From Arthrobacter sp. PM3 (lineage in GTDB: Bacteria; Actinomycetota; Actinomycetes; Actinomycetales; Micrococcaceae): 64,000 nucleotides of DNA. The stretch is taken from contig NZ_CP022314.1 in NCBI RefSeq assembly GCF_003352915.1, positions 3,748,940-3,812,939 on the forward strand. The letters run 5' to 3'. Below are positions 1 to 9,696 of the stretch, piece after piece. The notes below the pieces were generated by a model that worked only from the letters and a program-made list of their open reading frames with translations, was not told where the DNA came from and searched no databases. The position numbers and the translations under genes were made by a program. The first letter of the stretch is position 1. Each line of letters starts with the position of its first letter.

Positions 1-24
1 ATCGGCGTCCCCGGCGGGCCGTGA

Positions 25-930
25 CTAGGGCTTGTCCTTGCCGCGGCGCTTGAGGTACCGCTCGAATTCCCGGGCGATCGATTCGCCGCTGGCCTCCGGG
101 AGGTCGGCGGTGTCCTTCGCCTCCTCCAGCTGGCGCACATACGCCGCAATCTCCGGGTCCTCGGTGGCGAGCTCGTCCACGCCCCGCTCCCACGCATCGG
201 CTTCCTCGGCGAGCTCGTGGGTGTCCAGCGGCACCTGCAGGAGTTCCTCGACCCGGTGCAGGATCGCCAGTTGCGCCTTCGGGGACGGAGCCTGGGCCAC
301 GTAGTGCGGCACGGCGGCCCAGAGCGAGACGGTCGGCAATCCGGCCAGCAGCGCCACCTCCCCGAGGACGCCCACAATGCCCACCGGGCCCTCATACTGC
401 GACGCGTCCAGGTCCATCCGCTCCCGCAGGGCGTTGTCGTCGGTGGAGGTGCTGACCGGGATCGGGCGGCTGTGCGGCACGTCGGCCAGAAGCGCGCCGA
501 CCAGGATTACGTAGTCCACGTGCAGGGCCTCGGCGTGCACGAGCAGCTCCGCCGTGTAGGCCCGCCACTTATAGGACGGCTCGGTGCCCTGGACGAAGAT
601 CACGTCCACATTGGAATCCGGGACGCTGGCTTTGAAGATCCGGGTGGAGGGCCACTTGATCTTCCGCTCGCCGGACGCGGTCCGGCGGATCGTGGGCCGG
701 GTGAACTGGAAATCGTAGTATTCGTCGGCGTCGATCGATGCGACCTTCTTGCCGTCCCAGAGTTTGTTCAGGTACCGCAGGGCATCACTGGCGGCCTCTC
801 CGGCGTCGTTCCATCCTTCGAAGGCGGCCAGCATGACCGTGATGCGCCGGCCGTCCGAGACTGGCAGGAGCAGCCGCTCCGGTTCGGAGACGGCGCCTGG
901 TTCGGTGGGGTCTGCCTCGAAGCTGTTCAT
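25..930 (-). CDS. PAC2 family protein (proteasome assembly chaperone-like)
   Basis: A 301-residue soluble protein of the actinobacterial PAC2 family, related to eukaryotic proteasome assembly chaperones; its biochemical role in bacteria is unsettled. The recognisable PAC2 core runs roughly from residue 30 to 250 and includes VDVIFVQGTEPSYKWR near residue 110, followed by an acidic C-terminal tail. The ATG at 930 is preceded on the minus strand by TAGGGT exactly 6 nt upstream, which suggests a leaderless message. It sits close to trmI and the proteasome genes; as I recall, PAC2, TrmI and proteasome genes also lie near each other in mycobacteria, but a direct partnership is only inferred. Confidence 0.85.
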   Translation of the reverse strand: MNSFEADPTEPGAVSEPERLLLPVSDGRRITVMLAAFEGWNDAGEAASDALRYLNKLWDGKKVASIDADEYYDFQFTRPTIRRTASGERKIKWPSTRIFKASVPDSNVDVIFVQGTEPSYKWRAYTAELLVHAEALHVDYVILVGALLADVPHSRPIPVSTSTDDNALRERMDLDASQYEGPVGIVGVLGEVALLAGLPTVSLWAAVPHYVAQAPSPKAQLAILHRVEELLQVPLDTHELAEEADAWERGVDELATEDPEIAAYVRQLEEAKDTADLPEASGESIAREFERYLKRRGKDKP

Positions 931-936
931 GCCATC

Positions 937-942
937 ACCCTA
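937..942 (-). promoter_or_regulatory. -10 box of leaderless PAC2 gene
   Basis: TAGGGT on the minus strand ends 6 nt before the ATG at 930, so transcription would begin at or within a base of the start codon. No Shine-Dalgarno sequence is present. Confidence 0.55.
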
Positions 943-1080
943 CGTCCAACAACCTTCCGCGCGCAGGCAATGAAGCGCCGGAAATGCGCGACGCCGTGCC
1001 GGATCCGCGCTGAATCCGGCAGGCGGGCGCCCGAAATTCGCCGTAGGCGTAGCGTGCGCGCCGCCCGGCCGGGTTCCCCG

Positions 1081-1086
1081 TAGACT
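1081..1086 (+). promoter_or_regulatory. -10 box of leaderless HAD hydrolase gene
   Basis: TAGACT ends 7 nt before the ATG at 1094. No ribosome binding site lies between, so the message is probably leaderless. Confidence 0.55.
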
Positions 1087-1093
1087 GGAAAAC

Positions 1094-1855
1094 ATGCGAT
1101 CCCCAGCTTCCCGGTCCCTCCTCAAAGCAGCGCTATGGGACATGGATGGCACCATTGTCGACACCGAGCCGTACTGGATCGAAGCCGAACGCGCACTGGT
1201 GGAAGCCCACGGCGGACGCTGGTCCCACGACCAGGCCATGCAGCTGGTGGGGCAGTCCCTCATGTTTTCCGCCGGCCTCCTGCAGGACGCCGGCGTGCGC
1301 ATGGAACGACGCGAGATCGTCGACCACCTCACCGGCCATGTGGTCAGCCAGGTCCGCAAATCCGTGCCGTGGCGGCCAGGCGCCCGCGAACTGCTCGACG
1401 AACTCTACAACGCCGGCGTCCGCTGCGCCCTCGTGACCATGTCCGAGGCCCCGCTGGCACGCGAGATCGTGGCCGCCCTGCCGGTGCCCTACTTCGACTT
1501 CCTGGTCACGGGGGACACCGTCACGCACGGCAAGCCGCACCCGGAGGCCTACCTGACGGCAGTTGAACGCCTGCAGGAGCAGGATCCGGACCTTGGCCTG
1601 CATCACTGCGTGGCCCTGGAGGATTCCGCGCCCGGCGTCGCCGCCGCCGTCGCCTCCGGCGTCGTGACCGTCGCCATCCCGCACATCGTGCCCCTGCCGC
1701 ACGATCCCCGCCGCGCAACCTGGGACACCCTCGAGGGCCGTACGGTTGCCGATCTTGAGGAGCTGGTGGCCTTCCGGCACGAATTCCCGGACGCCACGTT
1801 CGGCCTCGACCCGGAACCTGCCGCCGCCCCGGCCGCGGGTCATGCCCGTGGCTGA
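1094..1855 (+). CDS. HAD superfamily hydrolase (phosphatase-like)
   Basis: A 253-residue haloacid dehalogenase-type hydrolase, probably a sugar or nucleotide phosphatase of the beta-phosphoglucomutase-like subfamily. Motif I is DMDGT at residues 16-20, with the nucleophile Asp16 and acid/base Asp18. A cap domain follows, then a motif III lysine in KPHPEAYL and motif IV in ALEDSAPGV. The 3' end overlaps the next gene by 14 nt, so the two are probably translated together. The substrate cannot be read from sequence. Confidence 0.88.
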   Translation: MRSPASRSLLKAALWDMDGTIVDTEPYWIEAERALVEAHGGRWSHDQAMQLVGQSLMFSAGLLQDAGVRMERREIVDHLTGHVVSQVRKSVPWRPGARELLDELYNAGVRCALVTMSEAPLAREIVAALPVPYFDFLVTGDTVTHGKPHPEAYLTAVERLQEQDPDLGLHHCVALEDSAPGVAAAVASGVVTVAIPHIVPLPHDPRRATWDTLEGRTVADLEELVAFRHEFPDATFGLDPEPAAAPAAGHARG

Positions 1856-3032
1856 CACCGGCAGCCAGGGACAGCCCGGCCCCACGACCGCCCGCAGGGA
1901 CGGCATCCCGCTGGGCCGCATTGCCGGCATCCCGGTGTACCTGGCCTACTCGTGGTTCATCATCGCCGCATTCACCGTGATCGCCTACGGTCCGGTCCTG
2001 CAAGGCAACAATCCCCGGCTCGGCATCACGGCCTTTTTCGTCGCCTTCGCCTATGCCCTATTGCTGCTGGTCTCGGTCCTGGCCCACGAGCTTGCCCACG
2101 CCCTGACCGCCAAACTCTTCCACTGGCCCACGGAGAAGATCGTCCTCAACCTCTGGGGCGGACACACCCAGTTCCAAAGCTTCACGGCGTCGCCGGGCCG
2201 TTCGGTCCTGGTGGCCATGGCCGGCCCCGCCACCAACCTCGTCCTTGCCGGCGCCGGCTGGCTCGTGTTGTTCTACGGGGAACCGGGCGGAGTGGCGGGC
2301 ATCCTCGCCAACATCTTCGTCTGGGCCAACCTGCTGATCGGCCTTTTCAACATCCTTCCGGGCCTGCCCCTGGACGGCGGCCGGCTGGTCGAATCCGCCG
2401 TTTGGAAAGCCACCGGAAGCCAGGAGAAGGGTACGATTGCCGCCGGCTGGGCCGGCCGGATCATCGTGATCGCCCTGGCGCTGTGGTTCATCGTCCTGCC
2501 CTTGCTCAGCGGGGCGCAGCCCGACATTTCGTTCACCATCATCACCGCCCTGGTCGGCAGCTTCCTGTGGATGGGAGCCTCGGCGTCCATCCAGCAGGCC
2601 CGCCTCCGGAGCAGGCTGCACCTTGTCGACGCCGCCGCCCTCGCCGAGCCGGCGATCGGCCTTGCGGAGAGCGCCACGGTGGCGGAGGTCCTGGGCCGGG
2701 CGCCTGCCGGCACCCCGACTGTGGTCCTGTGCGACCGGGACGGCCGTCCCGTGGCCGTCGTCGACGCCGGGGCTGCCGCCACCGTTCCCGGCGCGCTGGC
2801 GGCGACGACCCCGGCCTCCGCCGTCGCCTACGCCCTGGCCGCCGGCGCGTACGTCCCCGCATGGTCCAAGGGCCAGGAACTCGTGCAGTATCTGGCCCAG
2901 CTCGAAGGCCGGGAGTATGCGGTAGTGGACGGCGCGGGCGCCGTCACCGGGCTGCTGCGGCAGTCCGCCGTCATCGATGCCATGACGGGCAAGTACCGGG
3001 CCCAGCCTCAGAACCAGGGACAGAACCGGTAG
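1842..3032 (+). CDS. Site-2 protease family protein (M50 metalloprotease)
   Basis: A 396-residue multi-pass membrane zinc protease of the S2P/M50 type, which cleaves substrates inside the membrane. The zinc motif HELAH is at residues 82-86 in the second hydrophobic segment, and the third ligand motif NILPGLPLDGG (Asn170, Asp178) is intact, so it should be active. About 150 C-terminal residues form a soluble region resembling CBS domains. I chose the ATG at 1842, inside the end of the HAD gene, because homology to the family begins there; an upstream extension in the same frame overlaps the HAD gene and has no family features. It is followed by trmI. Confidence 0.88.
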   Translation: MPVADTGSQGQPGPTTARRDGIPLGRIAGIPVYLAYSWFIIAAFTVIAYGPVLQGNNPRLGITAFFVAFAYALLLLVSVLAHELAHALTAKLFHWPTEKIVLNLWGGHTQFQSFTASPGRSVLVAMAGPATNLVLAGAGWLVLFYGEPGGVAGILANIFVWANLLIGLFNILPGLPLDGGRLVESAVWKATGSQEKGTIAAGWAGRIIVIALALWFIVLPLLSGAQPDISFTIITALVGSFLWMGASASIQQARLRSRLHLVDAAALAEPAIGLAESATVAEVLGRAPAGTPTVVLCDRDGRPVAVVDAGAAATVPGALAATTPASAVAYALAAGAYVPAWSKGQELVQYLAQLEGREYAVVDGAGAVTGLLRQSAVIDAMTGKYRAQPQNQGQNR

Positions 3033-3133
3033 AGTTACTGGTCGGTCGTGAATACCCGGCCCCCATGCGCAAAGACCCGTGCCCGTCGGCATGGCCGCGA
3101 CCACACAGCTTTACAGGAGCGAGGAACATCTTC

Positions 3134-4210
3134 ATGAGCAGCGACACCGCCGGAGGCACCAACACCGCCACCACTCCCGCCGCCCCGCACCCCGTAGATG
3201 CCGCCGCCACGGCCGGCGCCACCGGCGCCGGGCGCCGCCGCGGACCGTTCCGCGAGGGCGAACGGGTCCAGCTCACGGACGAGCGCGGCCGCATGAATAC
3301 GATCACGCTTGAGGCCGGCGGCGCCTTCCACACGCACCGCGGCTTCCTGAACCACGACGAAATCATCGGCAAACCGGACGGCTCCGTCGTGGTTAACAAC
3401 GTCGGGCAGCAGTACCAGACCCTGCGGCCGCTGCTCTCGGACTTCGTGCTCTCCATGCCGCGCGGCGCGGCCGTGGTCTACCCCAAAGACGCCGGCCAGA
3501 TCGTCACCATGGCGGACATCTTCCCCGGCGCACGGGTCGTTGAAGCCGGCGTCGGCTCCGGCGCCCTGTCCATCTCGCTACTGCGCGCGGTGGGCGACAA
3601 TGGCTACCTGCATTCCTTCGAACGGCGCCAGGAGTTCGCCGACATTGCCCGCGGCAACGTCGAAACCATCTTCGGCGGACCCCACCCGGCCTGGAAGATC
3701 TCGCTGGGCGACTTCCAGGAGGAAGTGGTCCGGACCGAAGAGCCGGGCTCCGTGGACCGGGTCGTGCTGGACATGCTCGCCCCATGGGAATGCCTCGACG
3801 CCGTCGCGACCGTCCTGGCGCCCGGCGGCGTGTGGATCAATTATGTCGCGACTGTGACGCAGCTTTCGCGCACAGCCGAAGCCATCCGCGCCGACGGCCG
3901 CTTCACCGAGCCGGACGCGTGGGAATCCATGGTCCGCGGCTGGCACCTGGAAGGCCTGGCCGTCCGCCCGGACCACCGCATGGTGGCGCATACCGGTTTC
4001 CTGCTGGTGACCCGCCGGCTGGCCGACGGCGTCACGGGAATCTCCGTCAAGCGCCGCCCCTCCAAGACCGAATTCAACGAAGAGGACGTCAACGCCTGGA
4101 CCCCCGGGGCCGTCGGCGAACGGGCCGTCTCGGACAAGAAGCTGCGCCGCGCCGCCCGCGACGCCATCGCCGGAACCAACGTCGTGGACGCGCCGGAGAT
4201 AACGAACTAG
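3134..4210 (+). CDS. trmI: tRNA (adenine-N1)-methyltransferase TrmI
   Basis: A 358-residue class I SAM-dependent methyltransferase that makes m1A58 in the T-loop of tRNAs, usually as a tetramer. The SAM-binding motif EAGVGSGAL is at residues 137-145, with DMLAPWE further on as the catalytic-loop region. The first 35 residues are low-complexity Ala/Thr/Pro sequence. The start at 3134 has an upstream GGAG-rich site; a much longer open frame extends upstream only because it runs across the protease gene. Its position beside the proteasome genes matches the order known from other actinobacteria. Confidence 0.9.
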   Translation: MSSDTAGGTNTATTPAAPHPVDAAATAGATGAGRRRGPFREGERVQLTDERGRMNTITLEAGGAFHTHRGFLNHDEIIGKPDGSVVVNNVGQQYQTLRPLLSDFVLSMPRGAAVVYPKDAGQIVTMADIFPGARVVEAGVGSGALSISLLRAVGDNGYLHSFERRQEFADIARGNVETIFGGPHPAWKISLGDFQEEVVRTEEPGSVDRVVLDMLAPWECLDAVATVLAPGGVWINYVATVTQLSRTAEAIRADGRFTEPDAWESMVRGWHLEGLAVRPDHRMVAHTGFLLVTRRLADGVTGISVKRRPSKTEFNEEDVNAWTPGAVGERAVSDKKLRRAARDAIAGTNVVDAPEITN

Positions 4211-4294
4211 GCAGCATATTTCGGATGTCTCCAGCGGCACCCGCCTTCTTAGGGCTATGGTCTTAACAGAAGAGCAGGAAGGGGCTGATGCACG

Positions 4295-6094
4295 ATGGAG
4301 ACTCCGAACACTGACCCGGGCCGCACACCGGCTGAGGACACACCGGAGGCCGCCGCGCGCGCGGCCGCGGCCGGCGAGGGGGAGCGGCTCGCCGCCAACG
4401 AACTCTCGGTCGCCGAGCGGCAGGTCAATATCCTCCGGGACAAGCTCAGGCACATAGACCGCCAGCTCGCCGCCGCGACGCAGAACAACTCCAAACTGGT
4501 CAGCATGCTGGAGACCGCCAAGGCCGAGATCCTGCGGCTCAAGAACGCCCTGGACCAGGAGGGACAGCCGCCGTACAGCTTCGGCACGATCCTCCAGCTG
4601 AACCCTAAGCGGCAGCCGACCGCCGGGAACAGCGGCCAGGCGGCCACGGAGGAATCCGTGGACATCTTTAACGCCGGCCGGAAAATGCGGGTGGGGATCA
4701 GCCCGCTGGTCAACATCAGCCAGTTGGCCGTCGGGCAGGAAGTCCTGCTCAACGAGGCCCTGATGGTGGTCGCCGGGCTCGGCTACGAGCGCGCGGGGGA
4801 CCTCGTCACCCTGAAGGAACTGCTGGGAGCGGACCGCGCCCTCGTCGTGGGCCGGGCCGACGAGGAGCGGGTCATCCGCTTGTCCGGACCGCTGCTCGCC
4901 CAGCGCCTGCGGGTCGGCGACGCGCTGTCGGTCGATTCGCGCACCGGGTATGCCCTCGAAAAGATTCCGCGCTCCGAGGTGGAGAACCTCGTGCTGGAGG
5001 AAGTACCGGACATCACATACCAGGACATCGGCGGCCTGGGCCCGCAGATCGAGCAGATCCGCGACGCCGTCGAACTTCCTTTCCTGCACCCGGACCTGTA
5101 CCGCGAGCACGGGCTGAAGGCCCCCAAGGGCATCCTGCTGTACGGCCCGCCGGGCTGCGGCAAGACCCTGATCGCCAAGGCTGTGGCCAACTCGCTGGCC
5201 GCCCGGGCCGCCGAGCGCGCCGGCAAGACGGACATGAAGAGCTACTTCCTGAACATCAAGGGACCCGAACTCCTGGACAAGTACGTCGGTGAGACGGAGC
5301 GGCATATCCGGCTGATCTTCGCACGGGCCCGGGAGAAGGCGTCCGAGGGCAGCCCCGTGGTCGTGTTTTTCGATGAGATGGACTCGCTGTTCCGCACCCG
5401 CGGCACCGGGATCTCCTCCGACGTCGAAACCACGATCGTTCCGCAGCTCCTGAGCGAGATCGACGGCGTCGAACGGCTGGACAACGTGATCGTGATCGGC
5501 GCCTCCAACCGCGAAGACATGATCGACCCGGCGATCCTGCGCCCGGGCCGGCTGGACGTCAAGGTCAAGATCCAGCGTCCCGACGCCGAAGCCGCGGCCG
5601 ACATCTTCAACAAGTACATCACCAGGGATCTGCCCTTCCACGAATCCGACCTCGCCGAGCACAACGGCGACGTCCAGGCCACTGTGGACGCCATGGTCCA
5701 GCGCACCGTCGAGGCAATGTACTCCACCGAGAAGTCCAACGAGTACCTCGAGGTGACCTACGCCAACGGCGACACCGAGATGCTCTACTTCAAGGACTTC
5801 AACTCCGGCGCCGTGGTGCAGAACGTCGTGGACCGGGCCAAGAAGTATGCCATCAAGGACCTGCTGACCATCGGGCAGAAGGGCCTGCGGATCGACCACC
5901 TGCTGCGAGCGGTCGTGGACGAGTTCCGCGAGCACGAGGACATGCCCAATACCACCAACCCCGATGACTGGGCCCGGATCTCCGGCAAGAAGGGCGAACG
6001 CATCACCTACATCCGCACCATCGTCCAGGGCAAAGCAGGCCAGGAGCCCGGCAAGTCCATCGAGACGATGCCCAGCACAGGGCAGTACCTGTGA
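4295..6094 (+). CDS. arc: Proteasome-associated AAA+ ATPase Arc/Mpa
   Basis: A 599-residue hexameric unfoldase that recognises pupylated proteins and threads them into the 20S proteasome. Residues about 35-90 form the coiled coil that binds Pup, followed by two OB-fold regions. Walker A is GPPGCGKT at 284-291 and Walker B ends in Asp361-Glu362. The C-terminus is GQYL (596-599), the tail that docks on the proteasome alpha ring and is needed for gate opening in Mycobacterium. The start at 4295 follows a GAAGGGG ribosome binding site. The stop overlaps the dop start in a GTGA junction, which suggests translational coupling. Confidence 0.96.
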   Translation: METPNTDPGRTPAEDTPEAAARAAAAGEGERLAANELSVAERQVNILRDKLRHIDRQLAAATQNNSKLVSMLETAKAEILRLKNALDQEGQPPYSFGTILQLNPKRQPTAGNSGQAATEESVDIFNAGRKMRVGISPLVNISQLAVGQEVLLNEALMVVAGLGYERAGDLVTLKELLGADRALVVGRADEERVIRLSGPLLAQRLRVGDALSVDSRTGYALEKIPRSEVENLVLEEVPDITYQDIGGLGPQIEQIRDAVELPFLHPDLYREHGLKAPKGILLYGPPGCGKTLIAKAVANSLAARAAERAGKTDMKSYFLNIKGPELLDKYVGETERHIRLIFARAREKASEGSPVVVFFDEMDSLFRTRGTGISSDVETTIVPQLLSEIDGVERLDNVIVIGASNREDMIDPAILRPGRLDVKVKIQRPDAEAAADIFNKYITRDLPFHESDLAEHNGDVQATVDAMVQRTVEAMYSTEKSNEYLEVTYANGDTEMLYFKDFNSGAVVQNVVDRAKKYAIKDLLTIGQKGLRIDHLLRAVVDEFREHEDMPNTTNPDDWARISGKKGERITYIRTIVQGKAGQEPGKSIETMPSTGQYL

Positions 6095-7764
6095 CGGCTG
6101 CTGTCCCTGGCCGGCCGGCGGACGCTGCCGGCGGCCTGCCCGTGGGCGGGGCGATGCGGGTGATGGGCTCGGAGACCGAGTATGGAATCCATGCGCCTTC
6201 GGCCCCCGGCGCGAACGCCACCATGATGTCGGCCCGGGTGATCCAGGCCTACGCGCAGGTGACACGGCAACGGGCCGCCGGCGGCGCCGAAACCCGCTGG
6301 GACTACACGGACGAGGAACCGCTGCATGATGCCCGCGGCTGGACCTTGGAGCGCAGCAAAGCGGACCCGGAACAGCTCACCGACCAGCCCCCGGTCCTGG
6401 ACGCCGAAGCCGTAGCCCTCGCCTACGGCCGCCAGGAACTGGAGGCCGACGGCGAGGACGAGTCCGGCACGCTGCTGATGAACATGGTTCTGGGCAACGG
6501 GGCACGCCTGTACGTCGACCACGCCCATCCGGAGTATTCCAGCCCCGAGGTGACCAATCCCCGCGCGGCCGTGACATGGGACGCCGCCGGCGACCTCGTG
6601 GCGCTGGCCGCCGTCCGGCGCCTCGCCGCCGACCCCGAGCTGCCGCCAGTCAACCTGTACAAGAACAACACGGACAACAAGTCCGTGTCCTACGGCTCGC
6701 ATGAGAACTACCTCATGCCGCGTTCCGTTCCGTTCGGTGAGATCGTCCGCGGGCTCACGCCGTTTTTCGTCACGCGGCAGATCATTTGCGGCGCCGGGCG
6801 GGTGGGCCTCGGGCAGGACAGCGCGCGGCCGGGCTACCAGATCAGCCAGCGGGCCGACTTCTTCGAGACGGAAGTGGGCCTGGAAACCACCATCCGCCGG
6901 CCCATCATCAACACCCGTGATGAACCCCATGCCACCGCGGACAAATACCGCCGGCTCCACGTCATCATCGGCGATGCCAACCTCAGCCAAGCCTCCAACT
7001 TCCTCAAATTCGGCGCCACTGCGATGGTCCTGAGCCTGATAGAGGCCGGGCTGGCGCCGCGGGTTGAAGTCCACGAACCCGTCGCGGCGCTGCAGGCCGT
7101 CAGCCACGACACCTCGCTCACGGCGATGTTCCGCCTGGGTGACGGCCGCCGGATCACGGCCCTGGACCTGCAGTGGATCTATTTTGAGGCCGCATCCAAG
7201 CACGCGCAGGACACCGGGGTGGCCGACGCCGTGGACGGCGACGGGCACACCCACGAAGTTCTCGAACGCTGGTCCGCCACCCTGAGCGCACTCGGCAGCG
7301 ACCGGGCCGCGGCAGCCTCGTCTGTGGAATGGCTCGCCAAGCTGTCCCTGCTGGAGGGTTACCGCCAGCGCGACGGCCTCGGCTGGGACAGTGCGCGGCT
7401 GGGCCTCGTGGACCTCCAGTGGGCCGACATCCGGCCCGAAAAAGGCCTCTACTACCGGCTGTTGGCGCGCGAGAGGATGCAGCGCATCGTCGAGGACGCG
7501 GCGATCGGACGCGCGGTGACCGAACCGCCGTCGGACACGCGGGCATATTTCCGCGGACGCTGCGTGAGCCGTTTCGGCGCCGACCTCGCCGGCGCGAGCT
7601 GGGACTCGGTGATCTTCGACGTCCCCGGCCGCGGCAGGCTCCAGCGGGTCCCCACGCGCGAGCCGCTGCGCGGAACGGAGGCCCTCACGGGCGGCCTCTT
7701 CGCCCGGCACAGCGACGCCGGGCCGTTCCTGGCCGAACTGCTCGGACTCAGCCCGGGTTCCTAG
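6091..7764 (+). CDS. dop: Pup deamidase/depupylase Dop
   Basis: A 557-residue enzyme of the carboxylate-amine/ammonia ligase fold. It converts the C-terminal Gln of Pup to Glu and also removes Pup from substrates. The ATP/Mg-binding motif GSETEYG is near residue 26, and the conserved YGSHENYL and [13 protein letters not shown] segments are shared with PafA. The GTG at 6091 overlaps the arc stop by 4 nt. The in-frame ATG at 6154 ([11 protein letters not shown]) matches the usual start of the family more closely, so the first 21 residues may not be translated. Confidence 0.93.
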   Translation: MTAAVPGRPADAAGGLPVGGAMRVMGSETEYGIHAPSAPGANATMMSARVIQAYAQVTRQRAAGGAETRWDYTDEEPLHDARGWTLERSKADPEQLTDQPPVLDAEAVALAYGRQELEADGEDESGTLLMNMVLGNGARLYVDHAHPEYSSPEVTNPRAAVTWDAAGDLVALAAVRRLAADPELPPVNLYKNNTDNKSVSYGSHENYLMPRSVPFGEIVRGLTPFFVTRQIICGAGRVGLGQDSARPGYQISQRADFFETEVGLETTIRRPIINTRDEPHATADKYRRLHVIIGDANLSQASNFLKFGATAMVLSLIEAGLAPRVEVHEPVAALQAVSHDTSLTAMFRLGDGRRITALDLQWIYFEAASKHAQDTGVADAVDGDGHTHEVLERWSATLSALGSDRAAAASSVEWLAKLSLLEGYRQRDGLGWDSARLGLVDLQWADIRPEKGLYYRLLARERMQRIVEDAAIGRAVTEPPSDTRAYFRGRCVSRFGADLAGASWDSVIFDVPGRGRLQRVPTREPLRGTEALTGGLFARHSDAGPFLAELLGLSPGS

Positions 7765-7855
7765 GACCAAAGCCCCCCGCGGGCGCCCCGCGCGTGGCAC
7801 TATTGCTACAGGATGTCCCAACAAGTCAGACAGGGACGGACAGAAGGAGAAGACA

Positions 7856-8059
7856 ATGGCAGGCCAGGAGCAGCAGCAGCCGCAGTCGCGGGACACCGAG
7901 GTTGAGGAAGACGTCCCCGCCACGCCGCCCGCCCCCGCGGACGCGCAGGCATCGGCAGCCACCCAGGGCGTTGACGATCTCCTGGACGAGATCGACGGCG
8001 TGCTGGAATCCAATGCCGAGGAGTTCGTCCGCGCCTTCGTGCAGAAGGGCGGCCAGTAG
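7856..8059 (+). CDS. pup: Prokaryotic ubiquitin-like protein Pup
   Basis: A 67-residue, mostly disordered protein tag. The C-terminal part VDDLLDEIDGVLESNAEEF is the helix that binds the Arc coiled coil, and the protein ends in GGQ (65-67). The terminal Gln form must first be deamidated to Glu by Dop before PafA ligates it to lysines. A strong AGAAGGAGA ribosome binding site lies 5-10 nt before the ATG. A 91-nt gap separates it from dop, so it may also have its own promoter. Confidence 0.97.
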   Translation: MAGQEQQQPQSRDTEVEEDVPATPPAPADAQASAATQGVDDLLDEIDGVLESNAEEFVRAFVQKGGQ

Positions 8060-8143
8060 GAGTGCCGCCGGCCGCCGGATGAGGGCGGCAGGAGGGGCTA
8101 AGGGCCGGAAGAGTCGTTGATCCACCACGTCGAGGGAGCGTCA

Positions 8144-8986
8144 GTGCAGGAAACAACAGCCAACCGCGTAGCAGCCAATGCGACGTCCTCATTCACCGAG
8201 CATCTGCAGCGCGAACGGCCCGACTTACTGCCATTCGGCCAGGGGCCCTTCGGCCACCTGGGCGCCGCCGGGCACGCCAGCCACGCCGCAGCACCCCTCC
8301 AGGCACCGCACGGGACCACGATCGTGGCCATGAGCTACGCCGGGGGAGTGCTGATGGCCGGGGACCGCCGGGCCACCATGGGGAACGTGATCGCGAGCCG
8401 CCACATCGAAAAGGTCTTCCCGGCCGACCAGTACTCCGTGCTGGGGATCGCCGGGACCGCCGGAATCGCCCTCGACATAACCCGGCTGTTCCAGGTGGAA
8501 CTTGAACACTACGAGAAAATCGAAGGCACGCTCCTCAGCCTGGACGGCAAAGCGAACCGGCTCGGCGCGATGGTCCGCGGCAACCTGCCCATGGCGATGC
8601 AGGGCCTGGCGGTCGTTCCCCTGTTCGCCGGGTTCGACCGGCCCGCCGGCATCGGCAGGCTCTTCTCCTACGACGTCACCGGCGGCCGCTACGAGGAACA
8701 GGAACACCATGCCGTGGGCTCCGGCTCCATGTTCGCCCGCGGCGCCCTGAAAAAGCTCTGGCGGCCCGGCCTCTCCGAACAGGACGCCGTGGCCATCGCC
8801 GTGGAGGCCCTCTACGACGCCGCCGACGACGACTCCGCCACGGGCGGTCCGGATCCGGTGCGGCAGCTCTGGCCCGTCGTGTACGTGGTGAACCGGGCCG
8901 GGGCGGTCCGCGTCCCGGACAGCGCCCTCGCCGCCGTGGCCGGCGGCATCATCGAATCCCGGGCCGTCGCCCAGCGGGAGGCCTGA
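8144..8986 (+). CDS. prcB: Proteasome subunit beta PrcB
   Basis: A 280-residue proteolytic subunit of the 20S core. Autocleavage at Gly57|Thr58 in APHGTTIV exposes the N-terminal Thr nucleophile; Lys and Asp partners lie in the downstream GDRRATMG region. I chose the GTG at 8144 because GAGGGAG precedes it and it gives a 57-residue propeptide, the length known from Mycobacterium tuberculosis. A TTG at 8117 would add nine residues. It is followed after one base by prcA. Confidence 0.94.
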   Translation: MQETTANRVAANATSSFTEHLQRERPDLLPFGQGPFGHLGAAGHASHAAAPLQAPHGTTIVAMSYAGGVLMAGDRRATMGNVIASRHIEKVFPADQYSVLGIAGTAGIALDITRLFQVELEHYEKIEGTLLSLDGKANRLGAMVRGNLPMAMQGLAVVPLFAGFDRPAGIGRLFSYDVTGGRYEEQEHHAVGSGSMFARGALKKLWRPGLSEQDAVAIAVEALYDAADDDSATGGPDPVRQLWPVVYVVNRAGAVRVPDSALAAVAGGIIESRAVAQREA

Positions 8987-8987
8987 G

Positions 8988-9695
8988 ATGACGCAGCAGT
9001 TTTATGTATCCCCCGAACAGCTGATGAAGGACCGTGCGGACTTCGCACGGAAAGGCATCGCCCGCGGACGCTCGGTGGTAGTGATCAGCTGCCGGGACGG
9101 GATCGCGCTCGTGGCGGAGAACCCGTCCCCGTCACTGCACAAGATTGGCGAGATCTACGACAAAATCGCGTTCGCCGCCGTCGGGAAGTACAACGAATTC
9201 GAGAGCCTGCGGCAGGCCGGGGTGCGGTACGCCGACGTCCGCGGCTACTCCTACGACCGCGAGGACGTCACGGCCCGCGGCCTGGCCAGCGTGTACGCCC
9301 AGAGCCTGGGTGCGGTGTTCACGGCTGAGCAGAAGCCCTTCGAGGTGGAACTGGCCGTCGCGGAGGTCGGCCCGGTCCAGGAAGCGGACCACTTGTACCG
9401 GCTGACTTTTGACGGCTCCATTGCCGACGAGCACGCTTTCGTGGTCATGGGCGGCCAGGCGGAGACGGTCTCCGAGGCGGTCGCGGCGGGCTGGCAGGGC
9501 GAACTCGACTTCGCCGGGGCCATCCGGCTGGCCCTGGCCGGGCTCGTGTCGGACAAGGAAACAACCACCCTGCCGGCATCCGCGCTGGAAGTCGCGGTAC
9601 TGGACCGCGGCTCGGAAAGCAGCCGCGGCACCCGCCGGGCCTTCCGGCGGCTTGAGGACGCGGACATCGTGGAACTGCTGTCTGAGGAGAGATGA
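8988..9695 (+). CDS. prcA: Proteasome subunit alpha PrcA
   Basis: A 235-residue subunit of the outer rings of the 20S proteasome, forming the gated entry pore. Its N-terminal [20 protein letters not shown] is the gating helix region, and [12 protein letters not shown] is the H0-strand typical of alpha subunits. It lacks the catalytic Thr, as expected. The start is one base after the prcB stop, and the stop is one base before the pafA start, so prcB-prcA-pafA is a tight operon. Confidence 0.95.
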   Translation: MTQQFYVSPEQLMKDRADFARKGIARGRSVVVISCRDGIALVAENPSPSLHKIGEIYDKIAFAAVGKYNEFESLRQAGVRYADVRGYSYDREDVTARGLASVYAQSLGAVFTAEQKPFEVELAVAEVGPVQEADHLYRLTFDGSIADEHAFVVMGGQAETVSEAVAAGWQGELDFAGAIRLALAGLVSDKETTTLPASALEVAVLDRGSESSRGTRRAFRRLEDADIVELLSEER

Positions 9696-9696
9696 G

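Noticed and set aside
1952..3133. A 394-residue N-terminal extension of TrmI
   Set aside because: It runs over the site-2 protease gene in another frame; TrmI homology and a ribosome binding site begin at 3134.
3578..6265. An 895-codon open frame on the minus strand opposite arc
   Set aside because: It is antisense to the well-supported arc gene, has no recognisable domain, and high GC makes long antisense frames common here.
6007..8013. A 668-codon minus-strand frame opposite dop and pup
   Set aside because: Antisense to conserved proteasome genes, no family signature.
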